Source: Hedera helix
Taxonomy: Eukaryota > Streptophyta > Magnoliopsida > Apiales > Araliaceae
Length of the DNA: 64,000 bases
NCBI GenBank assembly: GCA_947179155.2
Contig: OX359278.1
Span: 27,059,297 to 27,123,296 of the forward strand
Direction: 5' to 3'
This document shows positions 49,501 to 61,065 of the stretch, piece after piece (the first letter of the stretch is position 1; each line of letters starts with the position of its first letter). The position numbers and the translations under genes were made by a program. The notes beneath the pieces were generated by a model. The model was given only the letters and a program-made list of their open reading frames with translations. It was not told the DNA's origin and made no database searches.

Positions 49501-50676
49501 GAAGATATTATGAATATATTCCACAAAGATGAAGCCGATGTTATTTGCAAAATACCTTTGAGTAGAAGATATGTACCGGATCGGGTTATTTGGATGTATA
49601 ATTCAAGCGGTGAATTTACTGTAAAGACAGCTTATCATGTGGCTAAGAGACTAATTATTCATGCAGATCAGGCAGAAACATCTATGGGTGGTGCTGTCAA
49701 AAATGTGTGGGCTGCTCTATGGAAGCTTCGGATCCCAAATAAAATCAAAGTTTTTGCATGGCGAGCTTGTCATGACATATTACCAACAACAGTGAATCTG
49801 AGTAGAAGAAGGATAATTCCTGAGGGTAAATGTTTGATGTGTTTAAATGCACCGGAATCCACCATCCATGCTTTATGGGATTGTCCAGCAGCTCAAGACA
49901 TTTGGGCTGGAAGTGTTCGTAAACTGCAGAAAAGTAAGCATGGACAGTTTGATATTCTGAATTTGATGGAGGGTCTTATTGAGCGATTGACTGGGGAAGA
50001 AATGGAGGTGTTTTGGATCCAAGCGTGGATAATCTGGAATCAGCGTAACATTGTATTACATGGTGGAAAAATGAAGCATCCAAATGTTTTAAACAAAAGA
50101 GTTGAGGAGTGTATTGCAGATTACAAAGATGCCCAAAGCCACTTGAATGTTTCGATGAGACAACCACCAAGTGAAGAGGTTTGGCAACCACCAACTCCAG
50201 AGGAGTACAAACTTAATTTTGATGCTGCAATTTTTTCAGATTTAGGTCAAACTGGATATGGTGCTATTATTCGCAATGATAAGGGGGAAGTAATGGCTGC
50301 TATGACTGCTACTGGAACGATGGTGTCTAACAGTGAAGAAGCTGAATTACTTGCGTGTCGGAGAGCTATTGAATTTGCAGTAGAGACTGGTTTTTCACGG
50401 TTGATTATTGCGGGTGACAATAGCAATGTCATTCAAGCTATCTCTTCCTCTGAGAAAAATTCTTCCTTATTTGGTAATGTCGTGGAGGATATTCGCCACT
50501 TAATTTGGGGGTTACAATGGTCTAATGTTTACTGTGTTAAAAGGGGTGGAAATCGGGTAGCTCATGTTTTGGCAAAATATGCTAGATTTTCTTTGGTTGA
50601 GAATTTGTATTGGATGGAGGAATCTCCTCCACCAGCCATAGAGGCTTTGTCTCATGATTTGTTATCTCTTAATTGA
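46569..50676 (+). pseudogene. LINE ORF2 (endonuclease, RT, zf-RVT, RNase H)
   Basis: ORF2 nicks the target and copies element RNA. The ATG at 46569 opens the classic MRLLSWNCQGLGN. The endonuclease continues with METRLD (catalytic Glu), GDFNAYLY and SDHLPIL. RT has LCNVIYKIISKVLANRL, SAFVPGRLITDNVL, LKLDIRKAYDRVEW (Asp), GIRQGDPLSPYLF and the catalytic FADD (about 48616). Then zf-RVT (CLMCLNAPESTIHALWDC) and a C-terminal RNase H (LNFDAAIFS, SEEAELLACR, IIAGDNS, NRVAHVLA). Lesions: a net +1 shift near 46820 and TAG at 49054-49056 in the FWWG motif, both single events. All catalytic motifs otherwise remain. Not translatable as one protein. Confidence 0.95.
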
Positions 50677-51222
50677 ATGATTAATTCTTGTTTTCAAAAA
50701 AAAAGTAATAAAAAGTGAAAAGTGTGTGGTGTAAAAATATTGTTTATCACTTATTTATAGTGTAGATTACTAAAAATAAAGGTTTTGAGAAATAAAGATG
50801 AATAATAGGTGAAATTATTAAAATAAATATTGATAGATTAGTAATATACTTGGTCAAACCTGATTATTAGATTTGACAAATAATTTGAAGCTTCTAATTA
50901 ATTATTTTCATAAAAAATGTTTAGAAGTAGTTTTAAAAGTTGATTACCAAACACTTTTTATTTAATAAAATTGTTATAAGCAGTTTTAGTGCTTATAAGT
51001 TATGTCAAACACCCACATAGCTAAAAGCTCAAGTTCTCAAAATCTCAATAGCTAAATCATTATCAAACTTTATGAAAAATGTACGAAAATATTCCTATGC
51101 TAGAACTAGACAATTGCAACGCCGCAGCGACAGAACATATTATCAACTTGGATCGACAGAGTCAATATAACGGTTCCTCTCAATTTGAACACCCTTAAAA
51201 GTCTATCAAAAACATAGGATTC

Positions 51223-51226
<4 letters not shown>

Positions 51227-51306
<80 letters not shown>
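51227..51306. repeat. Compound (TA)n(GA)n microsatellite, copy 1
   Basis: About 35 bp of TA followed without a break by about 45 bp of GA. A second tract of identical order lies about 285 bp downstream. Confidence 0.95.
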
Positions 51307-51308
<2 letters not shown>

Positions 51309-51506
51309 TCATGATTATCAATTAAGCAATGACACGGTATAAACGTAGCTGAATGTGGTATGTTTCCCAAGGAAACCACCATTTCTGACCAATTTATTCT
51401 CTATAGTAGACCAGCCCTAGGTGACTCCAAGTGAGCACTGTTTTATGGACAAAACAATTTTTTTTGGCTTCTTGGGGATGAGGTTTTGCTAACCCATAAC
51501 AAATTA

Positions 51507-51509
<3 letters not shown>

Positions 51510-51587
<78 letters not shown>
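51510..51587. repeat. Compound (TA)n(GA)n microsatellite, copy 2
   Basis: About 41 bp of AT repeats followed by about 37 bp of AG repeats, in the same order and orientation as the tract at 51227-51306. The 200 bp between the two are ordinary sequence. Confidence 0.95.
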
Positions 51588-51589
<2 letters not shown>

Positions 51590-52419
51590 GGGTCGATCCA
51601 CTTTACACTTAAGGTGAGGAAATATATATTTCTAGTAATATAAATTAGGGAAATTGATATTGATAAAGTAAAAATGATGGTTTTTGATCAAATATATGCT
51701 CTTTGCAATTGTTTTATTGGCACTTGCACTTTAAATGACACTTGTTATGCGAATATCTTTTGCTCAATATAAGCTTCCTAAAACTAACTTTTGATCAATT
51801 TAAGAAAATAGGACAAAATTGTAAATTGGTAGTTCACTACCTTTTAATTTTATATAAAAAGAACCTAAACTATTACATTAATTCAATAACAGGGGTTTAG
51901 GGAGTGAATCTAGTAGAGGAACCAAGACTGGAACTAGGAAAAAGCTATGAGAAATTTACCTTTACAATGTGCGTAGCTCCTACATTATATGTTGACTTGG
52001 GTAGCTGATCTCGAATATATGATCATACACAATAAATAGAGAGGCCTTATCACTATTTAGTCTATTTGGTTACTTTGATTTTAAGGGGGAAAAACATTTC
52101 ACTTAGATTTTGGCACCTTTATTATTTTATAAAATTTAATTAGTAGATGATACTTTTGGATCACCTTCACAAAAAATTATGAGTCAAGCATGGAATCATG
52201 AGTGACAGATAACCTAACATAATTTGCAGTGGTTTTTCTATCCGTATGCATTTGGCTTGATGGAAATGGACACTGATATAACATTAATGTCCTTGTGTTA
52301 TGGCTCGTGTATGCTCATGCATAATTGTTGCGACCATACCTCACTTTATAAATTGTCTGATCAAATAATACACATGCCACTTGATGTTATGATCTAATCG
52401 TTCGAGTTATATTTTGCTT

Positions 52420-52619
52420 GATTTAGTTAAGGATTTTTAATTATGCTCTTTTAGTTATTGTTTTTATTTGAATTAGTTATTGAGTTTTAATTATTTAAAT
52501 TGAATTATATAATTTAATTGATTTAGTTAGCATTTGATTTTTAATTATTTTATTTTAGTTATTGTTTTTATTTGAATTAATTAGTGAGTTTTAATTATTT
52601 AACTTGAATTATATATTTT
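52420..52619. repeat. 100-bp tandem duplication
   Basis: Two head-to-tail copies, 52420-52519 and 52520-52619, both beginning gatttagtta and containing ttttagttattgttttt and gagttttaattattta. They differ at roughly ten sites. Confidence 0.85.
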
Positions 52620-53649
52620 GTTTGAGAATAAGTATAAGTATAAGTACACAATATCCAAACATAAAATTGATCTTAACCATTAAAACGGCTTTACCCTGAA
52701 ATTCGTGTCATTTTCACTTTTTAATAGTTAAGATGGATGTAGTATTTGATTTTGTGCTCAAATGTTGTTTATGCAGAATTGTCCTTTGTTTGATTTACTT
52801 TGGGACTAGTTGTATTTATAAGTATGTTAATTTGGGGTTAGTTGTATTTAGAATTATTTTATTTTAGGGTTAATTATATTTAGAAGTATTTTAATTTTTT
52901 TAATGAAGTCAAATCGTATTTGAATACTTTGCTGGCCGAATTATGAATTTGGTGATATTTGATGTAATACAAGTGTAATTAACTCGTATATTTATACAGT
53001 CAAATGGTATAAAACACTGATGACTCACTCGGAGTCATGGACGGGGTCGGGTATTCCGGCCAATTTTGGCTGGAATCTGCTTTTGGGGACCAAACTGTGT
53101 GAAACTAGGTACTTTATGTAGTAAATTGTAAAGCTAAATACTTTAGGGGTTAAATTATAAAATTGATGAAACTTGATGTAAAATATGTGTAATTAACCCT
53201 ATATTATACTCCAACTTGTTACTTTGCATGGCAAAAAGAAATGTTTTTATATAATCTAACTCATATTTTTCCTATGCTTGAACTAAATCATTATGTTGTA
53301 GTTCACATTATAAGCTATAGCTCCACTGTCTGCAATCATTCTTTTTCTCAAAGCTCCTAAAAAAAATTTGTGCCCCCAAAAGTATAGCACTCTTCTAAAA
53401 TATAAGAGTTATTTTACTATTTTGAAATAAAGAAGGGACATGTTTAAATTTAGATTTTATATAATATTTAAATTTTAAGAACAACAAATATTATACTTAG
53501 CAATATTTATTTTGTAATTTAAACTATTCATTATAATTATAAATTTGTATTAAATTATATTTAAAAATATCTTATATTGGCTTTAGTGAAAATATGACTT
53601 CTATATTTTTGAACAAAAAAAATATTGTTTGATATAAAAAAATGTATTA

Positions 53650-53905
53650 CTCTCTCCGTTCCAAAATTAAAGATACAATTTTACTTTTAAGGTTAAAGGA
53701 TGACATATTAAACTTCAAAATTAGTATGACTTATAAAAGTTTAGAGTAAAATAAATTTTGCAATTAATAGTTTTTATTATATACTTTGCAATTATAATAA
53801 TTATATTAATTAAAATTAAATAAATTCACAAAAATTTGAAGTTTAATATGTCATAATTTGACTTTAAAAATTAAATTGTATCTCTAATTCTGAAACAAAA
53901 AAAAG
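53650..53905. mobile_element. Stowaway-like MITE, 256 bp
   Basis: The left end is CTCTCTCCGTTCCAAAATTA after TA (53648-53649); the right end, on the opposite strand, reads CTTTTTTTTGTTTCAGAATT before TA (53906-53907). The interior inverted repeat is long: agatacaattt and gacatattaaacttcaaa near the left recur inverted near 53835-53885. It is non-coding and shares terminus type with the MITE at 10084 but not its interior. Confidence 0.85.
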
Positions 53906-53907
53906 TA

Positions 53908-55417
53908 TTATTATTATTATTATATATAAAAGGGGATTAAGTAAAGCATGAATTTCATGGATTAATTTGTAATAATACTCATGGGCACCTCTTTGTCATG
54001 TTGGACCCGCGAAAATATCGTTTTAGGGGGGACGTTAGATTGTTGTCCACTAAATCTGAAGGACCACTCAGTTTACATAAACTTCCTATAGTTAATTTCA
54101 ACCCTATAGTTAATTTTCTAAGTTTAATGAACAAATTATAAATTTAATTTGGGGAATTAATTTAAGATGAATCTTGGCGAGGGGTTTGAGTATATTATTT
54201 CTGGTTTAGTAAACAAGTTTTTGACTAATTTTGGAAATCTTAAATTGGGAGCGGTGTGAGGGCAGAAATGTAAGTGATGGCAATATTTCTATTTTTAAGC
54301 TATTTAATAATAGTTTAGAGTAAATATAAATAATTATATAAAATGGTAGAAATATCAAAAAATTATGAGATTTTGTGGGAAAATCCTGGAGTACATTGTA
54401 AGAATTTTTTAAGGTCTTGAAGCCCTAGAAGTATCGGGAGGTTAGAAAATGTGTGATCAATGACACAATGACATAACTGTCATTTCACACGAGACTGCTT
54501 AAAATTAACTAGGAATGTTATTCTATACTTAATATGGTATAATACGATGTTTAGTTTTAAGTTATCAATATTTTGGTTTATGAATTAGGATAAGTTCGAA
54601 TCAGTTTTACTTAATTCTAACATTAAAATTAAAGTTATATTACTTATGTTTTATGTTTAAGTGTATTTTGAATGTGATTTTACAAGATCAAATATGACCG
54701 GATTTATATACTTTTCTAATAATTATTTATTTTATATAATTATATATTTATTATATACATTTTTTTATAATTTGGTGACATATTAATTCCTTATTATTCA
54801 AGAATACATTATTTTAAAATTTGGTGACATACCAATTATATCTTTTATACTTAAATTTTAATAATCGACTAAACCGATTAAATCGATAACCGAATAAACC
54901 GATAACAGATTACGGGGTAAAAATTTGAGCGGTTTTAGTTTATAATTTTTTATAACCGACCTAAATAGTTTGGTTATTTTTTTTATTTACTAAACTGACC
55001 AAACCGACCGTTGTACACCTCTAATTTCATACATGTGAATAATGTATTAGGTAAAACTTTAATAAATATTTTCATAAAATCTTAGTTAAATTTATTATAA
55101 TAATATATTTAGGGAACTGATATTTCTATATGTGTTTTTTATATTTTTATATGATCATTTATCACATGAATATAAAGTAAGTTCCACTTTTATTTGAGAA
55201 AGAACTATATAAAAATATTAAAAACACGTGTAAAAATAATACTTCGCTATATTTATTGGGCAATTAATTTTCTCATAAAATTTTCTTTTGTATATTACAA
55301 GGATAATAGAGAGAACTAAAATGTTGTAAAAATCACATCACAGAGATTTGGAATAACTTTGATAGAAAATGACACTAAAAGCATATTTAATTATTCAAAT
55401 TTTTATAGTTATTAGAT
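53908..55417. other. AT-rich intergenic sequence, no gene seen
   Basis: No ORF worth reporting. At 54860-55025 a run of aaccgat / accgacc motifs ending in accgttgtacacctcta resembles MITE-type ends that are common in plants, but I found no matching opposite terminus. Confidence 0.5.
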
Positions 55418-55425
55418 CGTGACAT

Positions 55426-55762
55426 CAATGTTTGTAAATTCAGACTGGACAAACAGTTCAACCGAAATTAGTTGGCACGTTGGTTCGGTTTAGTCCAAAA
55501 AATCGATTTTCATTGACTTGGTCAAAACTCGATAAAACCGGCTAGTTAATCCGATTTTAATTTAATTTTTTTTACAAAAATATTTTTGTTTTTAAAATTA
55601 GATATTTTTTCCTAATATTATAGCATTATTTCACTATATTTAAGCTTATAAAAAATTAGATATTTTACCGGTTTAATAATGATTCGATTATTGATTGAAT
55701 CAATAATTAATCCACCCGATATTTTTTTTAATTTGATAACCGGTCCAAATTTACAAACATTA
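55426..55762. mobile_element. hAT-like MITE with perfect 8-bp target duplication
   Basis: CGTGACAT occurs at 55418-55425 and 55763-55770. Between them lie terminal inverted repeats of about 22 bp: CAATGTTTGTAAATTCAGAC on the left and TAATGTTTGTAAATTTGGAC on the opposite strand at the right. An 8-bp duplication is the hallmark of the hAT superfamily. At 337 bp it has no coding capacity. It lies some 0.85 kb upstream of the likely 5' UTR of the host gene. Confidence 0.85.
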
Positions 55763-55770
55763 CGTGACAT

Positions 55771-56092
55771 TATTAAAATACTTGCACCACAACTTATTAA
55801 ATAAACTTCTTAAAAAAAGTTATAAATTTTTTAAAATAAGTTTGTGACAAATAGGTTACACGCGCGCGTATATACGTATACACATATATTAGTATATGCG
55901 TGTTTGAAAAAATATAAGAAAATCATTTTATAGAGTATATTTCTATATTTAAATTATGTTATAAAAATATAAAACATAGTAAAAATCTACAAATAATTTA
56001 ATATAAAAAACTAATTAATACATGAGGTCAAACAAAGTCGATGACGTGTCAATATCAGAGTAATTTCTCTCTCCAGAAAAATAGCGGTCTTG

Positions 56093-56127
<35 letters not shown>

Positions 56128-56280
56128 TCAACCTCTTATAAAAACAACAAAACAAAAACACCTAAACGAGAAAACAAAAACAAAAACTTTTCAAAACACG
56201 AAACTAACCCTTTCTCCCTCTTCCCCCTGTTGTTTATAAATTCCATAATCCGTATCATCCTGTATTTGCTCTCTCTCTGT
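55771..56280 (+). promoter_or_regulatory. Probable promoter region of the RING-family gene
   Basis: AT-rich sequence between the hAT-like MITE and the pyrimidine-rich 5' UTR. It includes an alternating acacgcgcgcgtatatacg tract (55859-55905) and a (CTTT)n run at 56093-56129. The transcription start is not visible directly; a CT-rich stretch at 56200-56330 is typical of plant 5' leaders. Confidence 0.4.
56093..56129 (+). repeat. (CTTT)n microsatellite
   Basis: About nine perfect CTTT units in the presumed promoter of the host gene. The ORF that covers it is an artefact. Confidence 0.95.
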
Positions 56281-56308
56281 AGAAGCAATTTCGTATACTC
56301 AATCTGAT

Positions 56309-56342
<34 letters not shown>

Positions 56343-56862
56343 ATATTATGTGTTTGTATTGGGAAGTTGGGGTGTTTTTGTATAACACTGTATTAGAAGA
56401 ACACGCTTCTTCTAGGTACGTTTTTGTTTCCATTAATTTTTATAGTGTTTTTGATTGAATTGATTGTAACAGCATTTCTGCAGGATTCTGATTCGTATTA
56501 GTTGGTGGGTTTCGGTTTGATTCGGTTTTAATGTTCGGATTCTTATTTTTGTGTTGAATTGTGTGTTATTGTTGAAGAATGTGATTTTGATGTTTGCATT
56601 GATCAGGTGGTGTGTGGAAACAGTGATTGCTGCCCGTTGAGGCCTTTTTTTTGGATGAGTTCGCTGAATTTTGATATTGAATTAGGGTTAGGTTAAATAG
56701 TTGTGCGGATTGGACAATTTTTGTGTATATTATGGAACGTTTGGTTTTTAGGTTTAGGAAAAGATGGGTTTTTTTATTTGTTTGTGTATTGGTTGGTTGG
56801 TTTGAAGCAGGGGCTGTTTGGTGATTACAATTAAGTGTGGTGGCAGTGGGTATTGGGTAAAT
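56281..56862 (+). other. Probable 5' UTR with introns, RING-family gene
   Basis: A (CT)n(TA)n tract at 56308-56342 is followed by possible splice sites: donor at 56416 (ctag|gtacg), acceptors after 56483 (ttctgcag) and after 56810 (tttgaagcag). Either a 68-bp or a 395-bp leader intron would fit. No long frame precedes the ATG at 56863. Confidence 0.5.
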
Positions 56863-59800
56863 ATGACAGATGTTAGGCAGCAACCGCAACAGAAGCCTGA
56901 GAGCACAGCTGATGGCTGTGTTGATTTTGAGTGTGGGTTTGAGGAATTAATGAGGGGGCACTTGGATGATTGTATGTCTTATGCGTCATGTAGCTCCGCG
57001 CGTGATACTGAAGATGAGAATGATGAAGGGGACCAGCTTGTAAGGAGGAGGAGAAGGTCGGATCTTGAAGGCGATGATTTGGCTGAGTCTTATGCTGCAA
57101 GGAGGCGCCACTCACGGATTCTGAGTAGGTGGGGAGCCCGGCAAGCGCAGGAGATGATTACAACCATTGAGAGGAGGAATCGTGAATCAGAGTTGATGGC
57201 ACTGGCCGGTTTACATACTGTTTCTATGCTTGATTCGTCATTCTTGCAAGAGTCTCAGTCTCCGACTTCAAGGAGGCAGGGTAATGTTGAGAGACCAAGC
57301 TCGCAAGCGTCTTCCATTTTGCAAATGTGGAGGGAGTTGGAGGACGAACACGTGCTGAATCGTGCCCGTGTAAGGGTCAGAGAAAGGCTGAGGCAGCAGA
57401 GAAGTGTGGAGTCTAACACAAATGTTTCAACTACTAATATGTCTGAAAGCCGAGAAAGTGAAAACCAGGGTAGTTTGGAGGATGTTAGTGAGAGTGAGAA
57501 CGACTATGGAACTTGGTCCCTTGATCAAATGGAACGACAAAATGAGCGCAGGGATCATGACAGTTCTAGTCGTGAGCTATCTCCTGATTTTGGTGAAGTT
57601 GAAAGGGAGAGGGTCAGGCATATTGTTAGGGGATGGATGGAGAGCGGCATCAGTGATCCTTCACCAAACGTTGCACAGAGGAGTGATAGTCCAAGAGCAG
57701 AATGGCTCGGTGAAACTGAGCGTGAAAGGGTGAGGGTTGTGAGGGAGTGGGTGCAAATGACAAGTCAGCAGAGAGGAGTGCGTAGTGGTCGGAGAGAGGA
57801 ACAAGTTGCAGCACCTGGTTCTCAAGTTGAGGTACCTCGTGAAGGGTCAGTTACTGACCATGATGACAGCCATCCTGATCATATTCGCAGAGACATTCTG
57901 CGGCTGCGTGGAAGACAAGCTGTGATTGACTTGCTTCTAAGGATTGAAAGGGAAAGGCAGAGGGAACTTCAGGGTTTGATGGAGCATCGGGCTGTTTCTG
58001 ATTTTGCTCATCGCAGTCGCATCCAGGTAGTTGCTTAATATTTATGATTAGATGTTTTCAAATGTTTAATTTTTCTTGCTGTCTTAAAAATACTTAATAT
58101 AAAATTATAAATAATATGCTTCCTAAAATGTTGACAATTGACATTGAAGTTCTAGTTTGTTACTATGCAATTTACTTCTGAACTCCAGGTTACAATATAG
58201 GCCAAATCAGTTGGTTCAAGAATGTATGCATTAGTTAGGATAAGGGCGAAACTATGCCCCCTTTCCCCTAAGATTTCTACCTGTTTTATGAGTAGTGGAG
58301 GTAGAGCAAGGGTTTACCTTAGCTTATATTATTTGTGGGGCATTATCACTCTGTAGTTACTTGTGATTATAAAAAGATATTTCACTCTGTAGTTGTTAAA
58401 CAAACATTCACCTGCTGAGTCTCCTCATTTTGGTCCTAAATCTGACAGGTTGCCTTTAGATGAAAATCCACTTGATGTGTGATTGACTCATTAAGAAGTT
58501 CTGATGTTGCTGAACCTTTAATTGTACTATGATATATCTTTTGCTGAAAATATGTTTGAGGTCTTTCTGGAATCATTAGATTGTAGCAATGCTCTGATAA
58601 TGGGTCAGATTTCAATCAGAGAATCTTGGTGCACGTAGAGTATCTTTAATTACAATATATAACTGTAAAGGTTGCTCTGAAATGTATCGTGTGTTTATTT
58701 ACAATATACATCATAAGTTTAGAGTTCGGACTGATATATCTTCATTCTCACCATCTAGATATTCCCTTTTCGTCCTTTCTGTTGTCAAAAAATAAAAATA
58801 AATTGTAATAATGAGAAAAATCTTTATAGCACTGCAAATTATTTGCTATTTGATGTTGAGCTCTAGAAAGATTATTGAGAGTTTGATAGATCTTTTCCGC
58901 AAAGTGTGCAATCATGAATTGAATGATATACATATTTCTGCAGTCATTACTCAGGGGCAGATTCTTGCGGAATGAAAGTTCTGTAGAGGATGAAAGACCG
59001 CCTTCAGTGGCTGCTAGTGAATTAGTTCAGTTAAGGCAACGCCACACAGTCTCTGGTTTGAGGTATGCAGTAGATTTAATCATACATGTATTATTGGAAT
59101 TTCTTAATTTTCACTTGTGGTTAGTACCTTTTTCTTGTCATTACTAGTGTCTCTAATAATCGTTAAGGTTCCACATTTATGTTTTCCCTCTGAATGGTGT
59201 TCATGCCCGCTTAGAGCACTCAACTTGCCCAACTGGTCCTTGCCAATTGAAGTAGCCAAGGATATAGGACGTAAAGCGGATAAGAACTTGAGGTTATGGA
59301 TGAAATGTGAGAGGAATCCACATCCTTGGAGTAATCTTATAACAAGATCTGGTCCTAGAACATTCAGCTATTAAAACTCGAAACTAGAGAAAAACTCAGA
59401 AACGTAATTAATTTATTGAATTCCCCAAAAAATTACAAGAAAGCGTTTATATTTATATAGGCATTAGAACTTTTAAGGACCAGACTAATAAATGTTGATC
59501 TTGGTATTATATTTGACTGGTGATTAATGGCTACATTTTGAATTTACATGCGAAAAAATTCTTGAGGATTCTAAAGACTCAAACCACTTTTGATACTAAA
59601 AGACTCTGATTATTATAGGTACTTAAAATATAAAATAAAAGTATAGCAGTAAATTAAACTTAAGCTGAGCCTAACAAAATTTCTAATGGCACCTTTTGAA
59701 GTTGAGCCAGACTCCATAGTTCCTTTCTTTTTTAAGTCCTATTCTTCCTTGGGGTTCTCACAATCTCCATCACCGACTCTCACAATCCTCCAGTTCCACA

Positions 59801-61034
59801 TGGCATAAACTTAATCCCCTCTGTTTTCAGTTTCTCTTCAGTAACATTTGGTACTATGTTGTCATTATTTGCTTCTACATATTTTACTAAAGGTTTCTTT
59901 TCTTTTTATGATGATCTGAGGTAGTGTAGAATCCGTTGTAAACTTTCAATTTTGATTACAACATATGCAAAAAGTAAGGAAATATTTTATGATTGAAATC
60001 GGTATTTAGAGCCCATTTGATGGAGTCGTGCCATGGAGTAACAACACTTTTAAATTAAAATTGAAAACATTTTTACTGTTTGGTGACCCTTTAAAAGTGC
60101 TTTCAGTGAGTAGAGATTTTGGATAAAAAAATACTTTTGGCATAAGCAGAAAATTTATGCTTTTGGTAGAAGCACTTTTGACCAAAACACAACCTACAAA
60201 TTCGTCCTTAAATTTTTGAACAAAAATTAGAAGTCCATAACACACTTTTGTATGATATTGTCTTTTATTAATTCAAAAGCACTTTAACAATTGTGCAACC
60301 AAAAACTATTATAGCTTCTTATGAAAGAACTTTGGTCAAAAGTTCTAAATTTGAAAGTGTTCCGTCCAATCCATCTCATTGCACCACTTCACCAAACGGT
60401 CACTTGGTGCTAAATAATCTGCGTAAACACATAATGATCTGATTACAATGCGAGACTCTGAGCCTGAAATATTAAAGCTAGTGTTGTGTAACCATTTTGG
60501 ATTAAAATTCTAATATATTATCACTTGGGTCCTATGTGACAATTGTGTTTAAGAATTCTTATTTTTGTGATTTCTGAACATAAAAAATACTGTATTTATT
60601 TCCCCTTCTTTATATTTAATATCTGATGGTTTATTTGGGAGAAAGTTAGGTGTCTTTGATTTTTTCCATACCGTGCAGTGAAAAGATTACCTCCTAGTTC
60701 ATCCTTTACTTTAACAAGTACCTCCTAGGTTATCTTGGGAATCATGGGACGCCTAGTCTTAGCCTAGGCGACGCCATAACAACTATGTGGGAATGGCCTA
60801 TGAACTAATTAACTTATTTGCCCGATTGCTATAGCTTTTTGGAAAATGGCTTGTGCATCCTATGACCAAGGAAATTTGCGTTCCAAGAGAACTTATCAGT
60901 AACACACACATATGAAGGCATGTACATGCTATTAGAAATATCTTCGACAAGATAGTGTGTTTTCCATTCAAATCCCCGACTGGATTTGAACCTTGCACAC
61001 CTGAAAAGGATACCACTAGAGTTTTTTTTTTTTT

Positions 61035-61065
<31 letters not shown>

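Larger units (their letters stand above)
44978..50701 (+). mobile_element. L1-type LINE, nearly full length, 5.7 kb
   Basis: The element is flanked by a target duplication of up to 16 bp, AAAGTAATAAAAAGTG, at 44962-44977 and 50702-50717; the first As merge with the poly(A) tail (about 50696-50704). It has a roughly 140-bp 5' UTR, ORF1 (45122-46482), an 86-bp gap, ORF2 (46569-50676) and a 25-bp 3' UTR before the A-tail. Domain set (DUF4283 and CCHC knuckle; endonuclease, RT, zf-RVT, RNase H) is that of plant L1 LINEs. The complete 5' end and clean duplication show it arrived by target-primed reverse transcription as a full unit. Its ORFs carry only four visible disruptions. Confidence 0.95.
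50718..53647. other. AT-rich intergenic sequence, no gene seen
   Basis: Short ORFs only. It contains the two compound microsatellites (51227-51306, 51510-51587), a 100-bp tandem duplication (52420-52619), three loose copies of a 35-bp unit (gttgtatttataagtat-like) at 52800-52890, and direct repeats ttgatgtaata/aaatgtgtaattaac at about 52967 and 53172. No protein similarity or RNA gene recognised. Confidence 0.6.

Noticed and set aside
54860..55025. Possible MITE with accgaccgttgtacacctcta terminus
   Set aside because: No matching inverted terminus or target duplication could be found upstream.
56041..56307. 88-codon ORF with a poly-Phe/Leu-Ser run
   Set aside because: It is the translation of the (CTTT)n microsatellite in the promoter region.
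59117..59374. 85-codon ORF in the long intron of the RING-family gene
   Set aside because: It does not match the family's missing segment, lacks a usable splice acceptor at the right phase and is not recognisable; kept only as a note in the intron entry.
60890..60935. Candidate microexon (gaaggcatgtacatgctattag)
   Set aside because: It is 22 nt, not 23, is not flanked by AG and GT, and would encode EGMYMLL, not the expected EGFRSRL.
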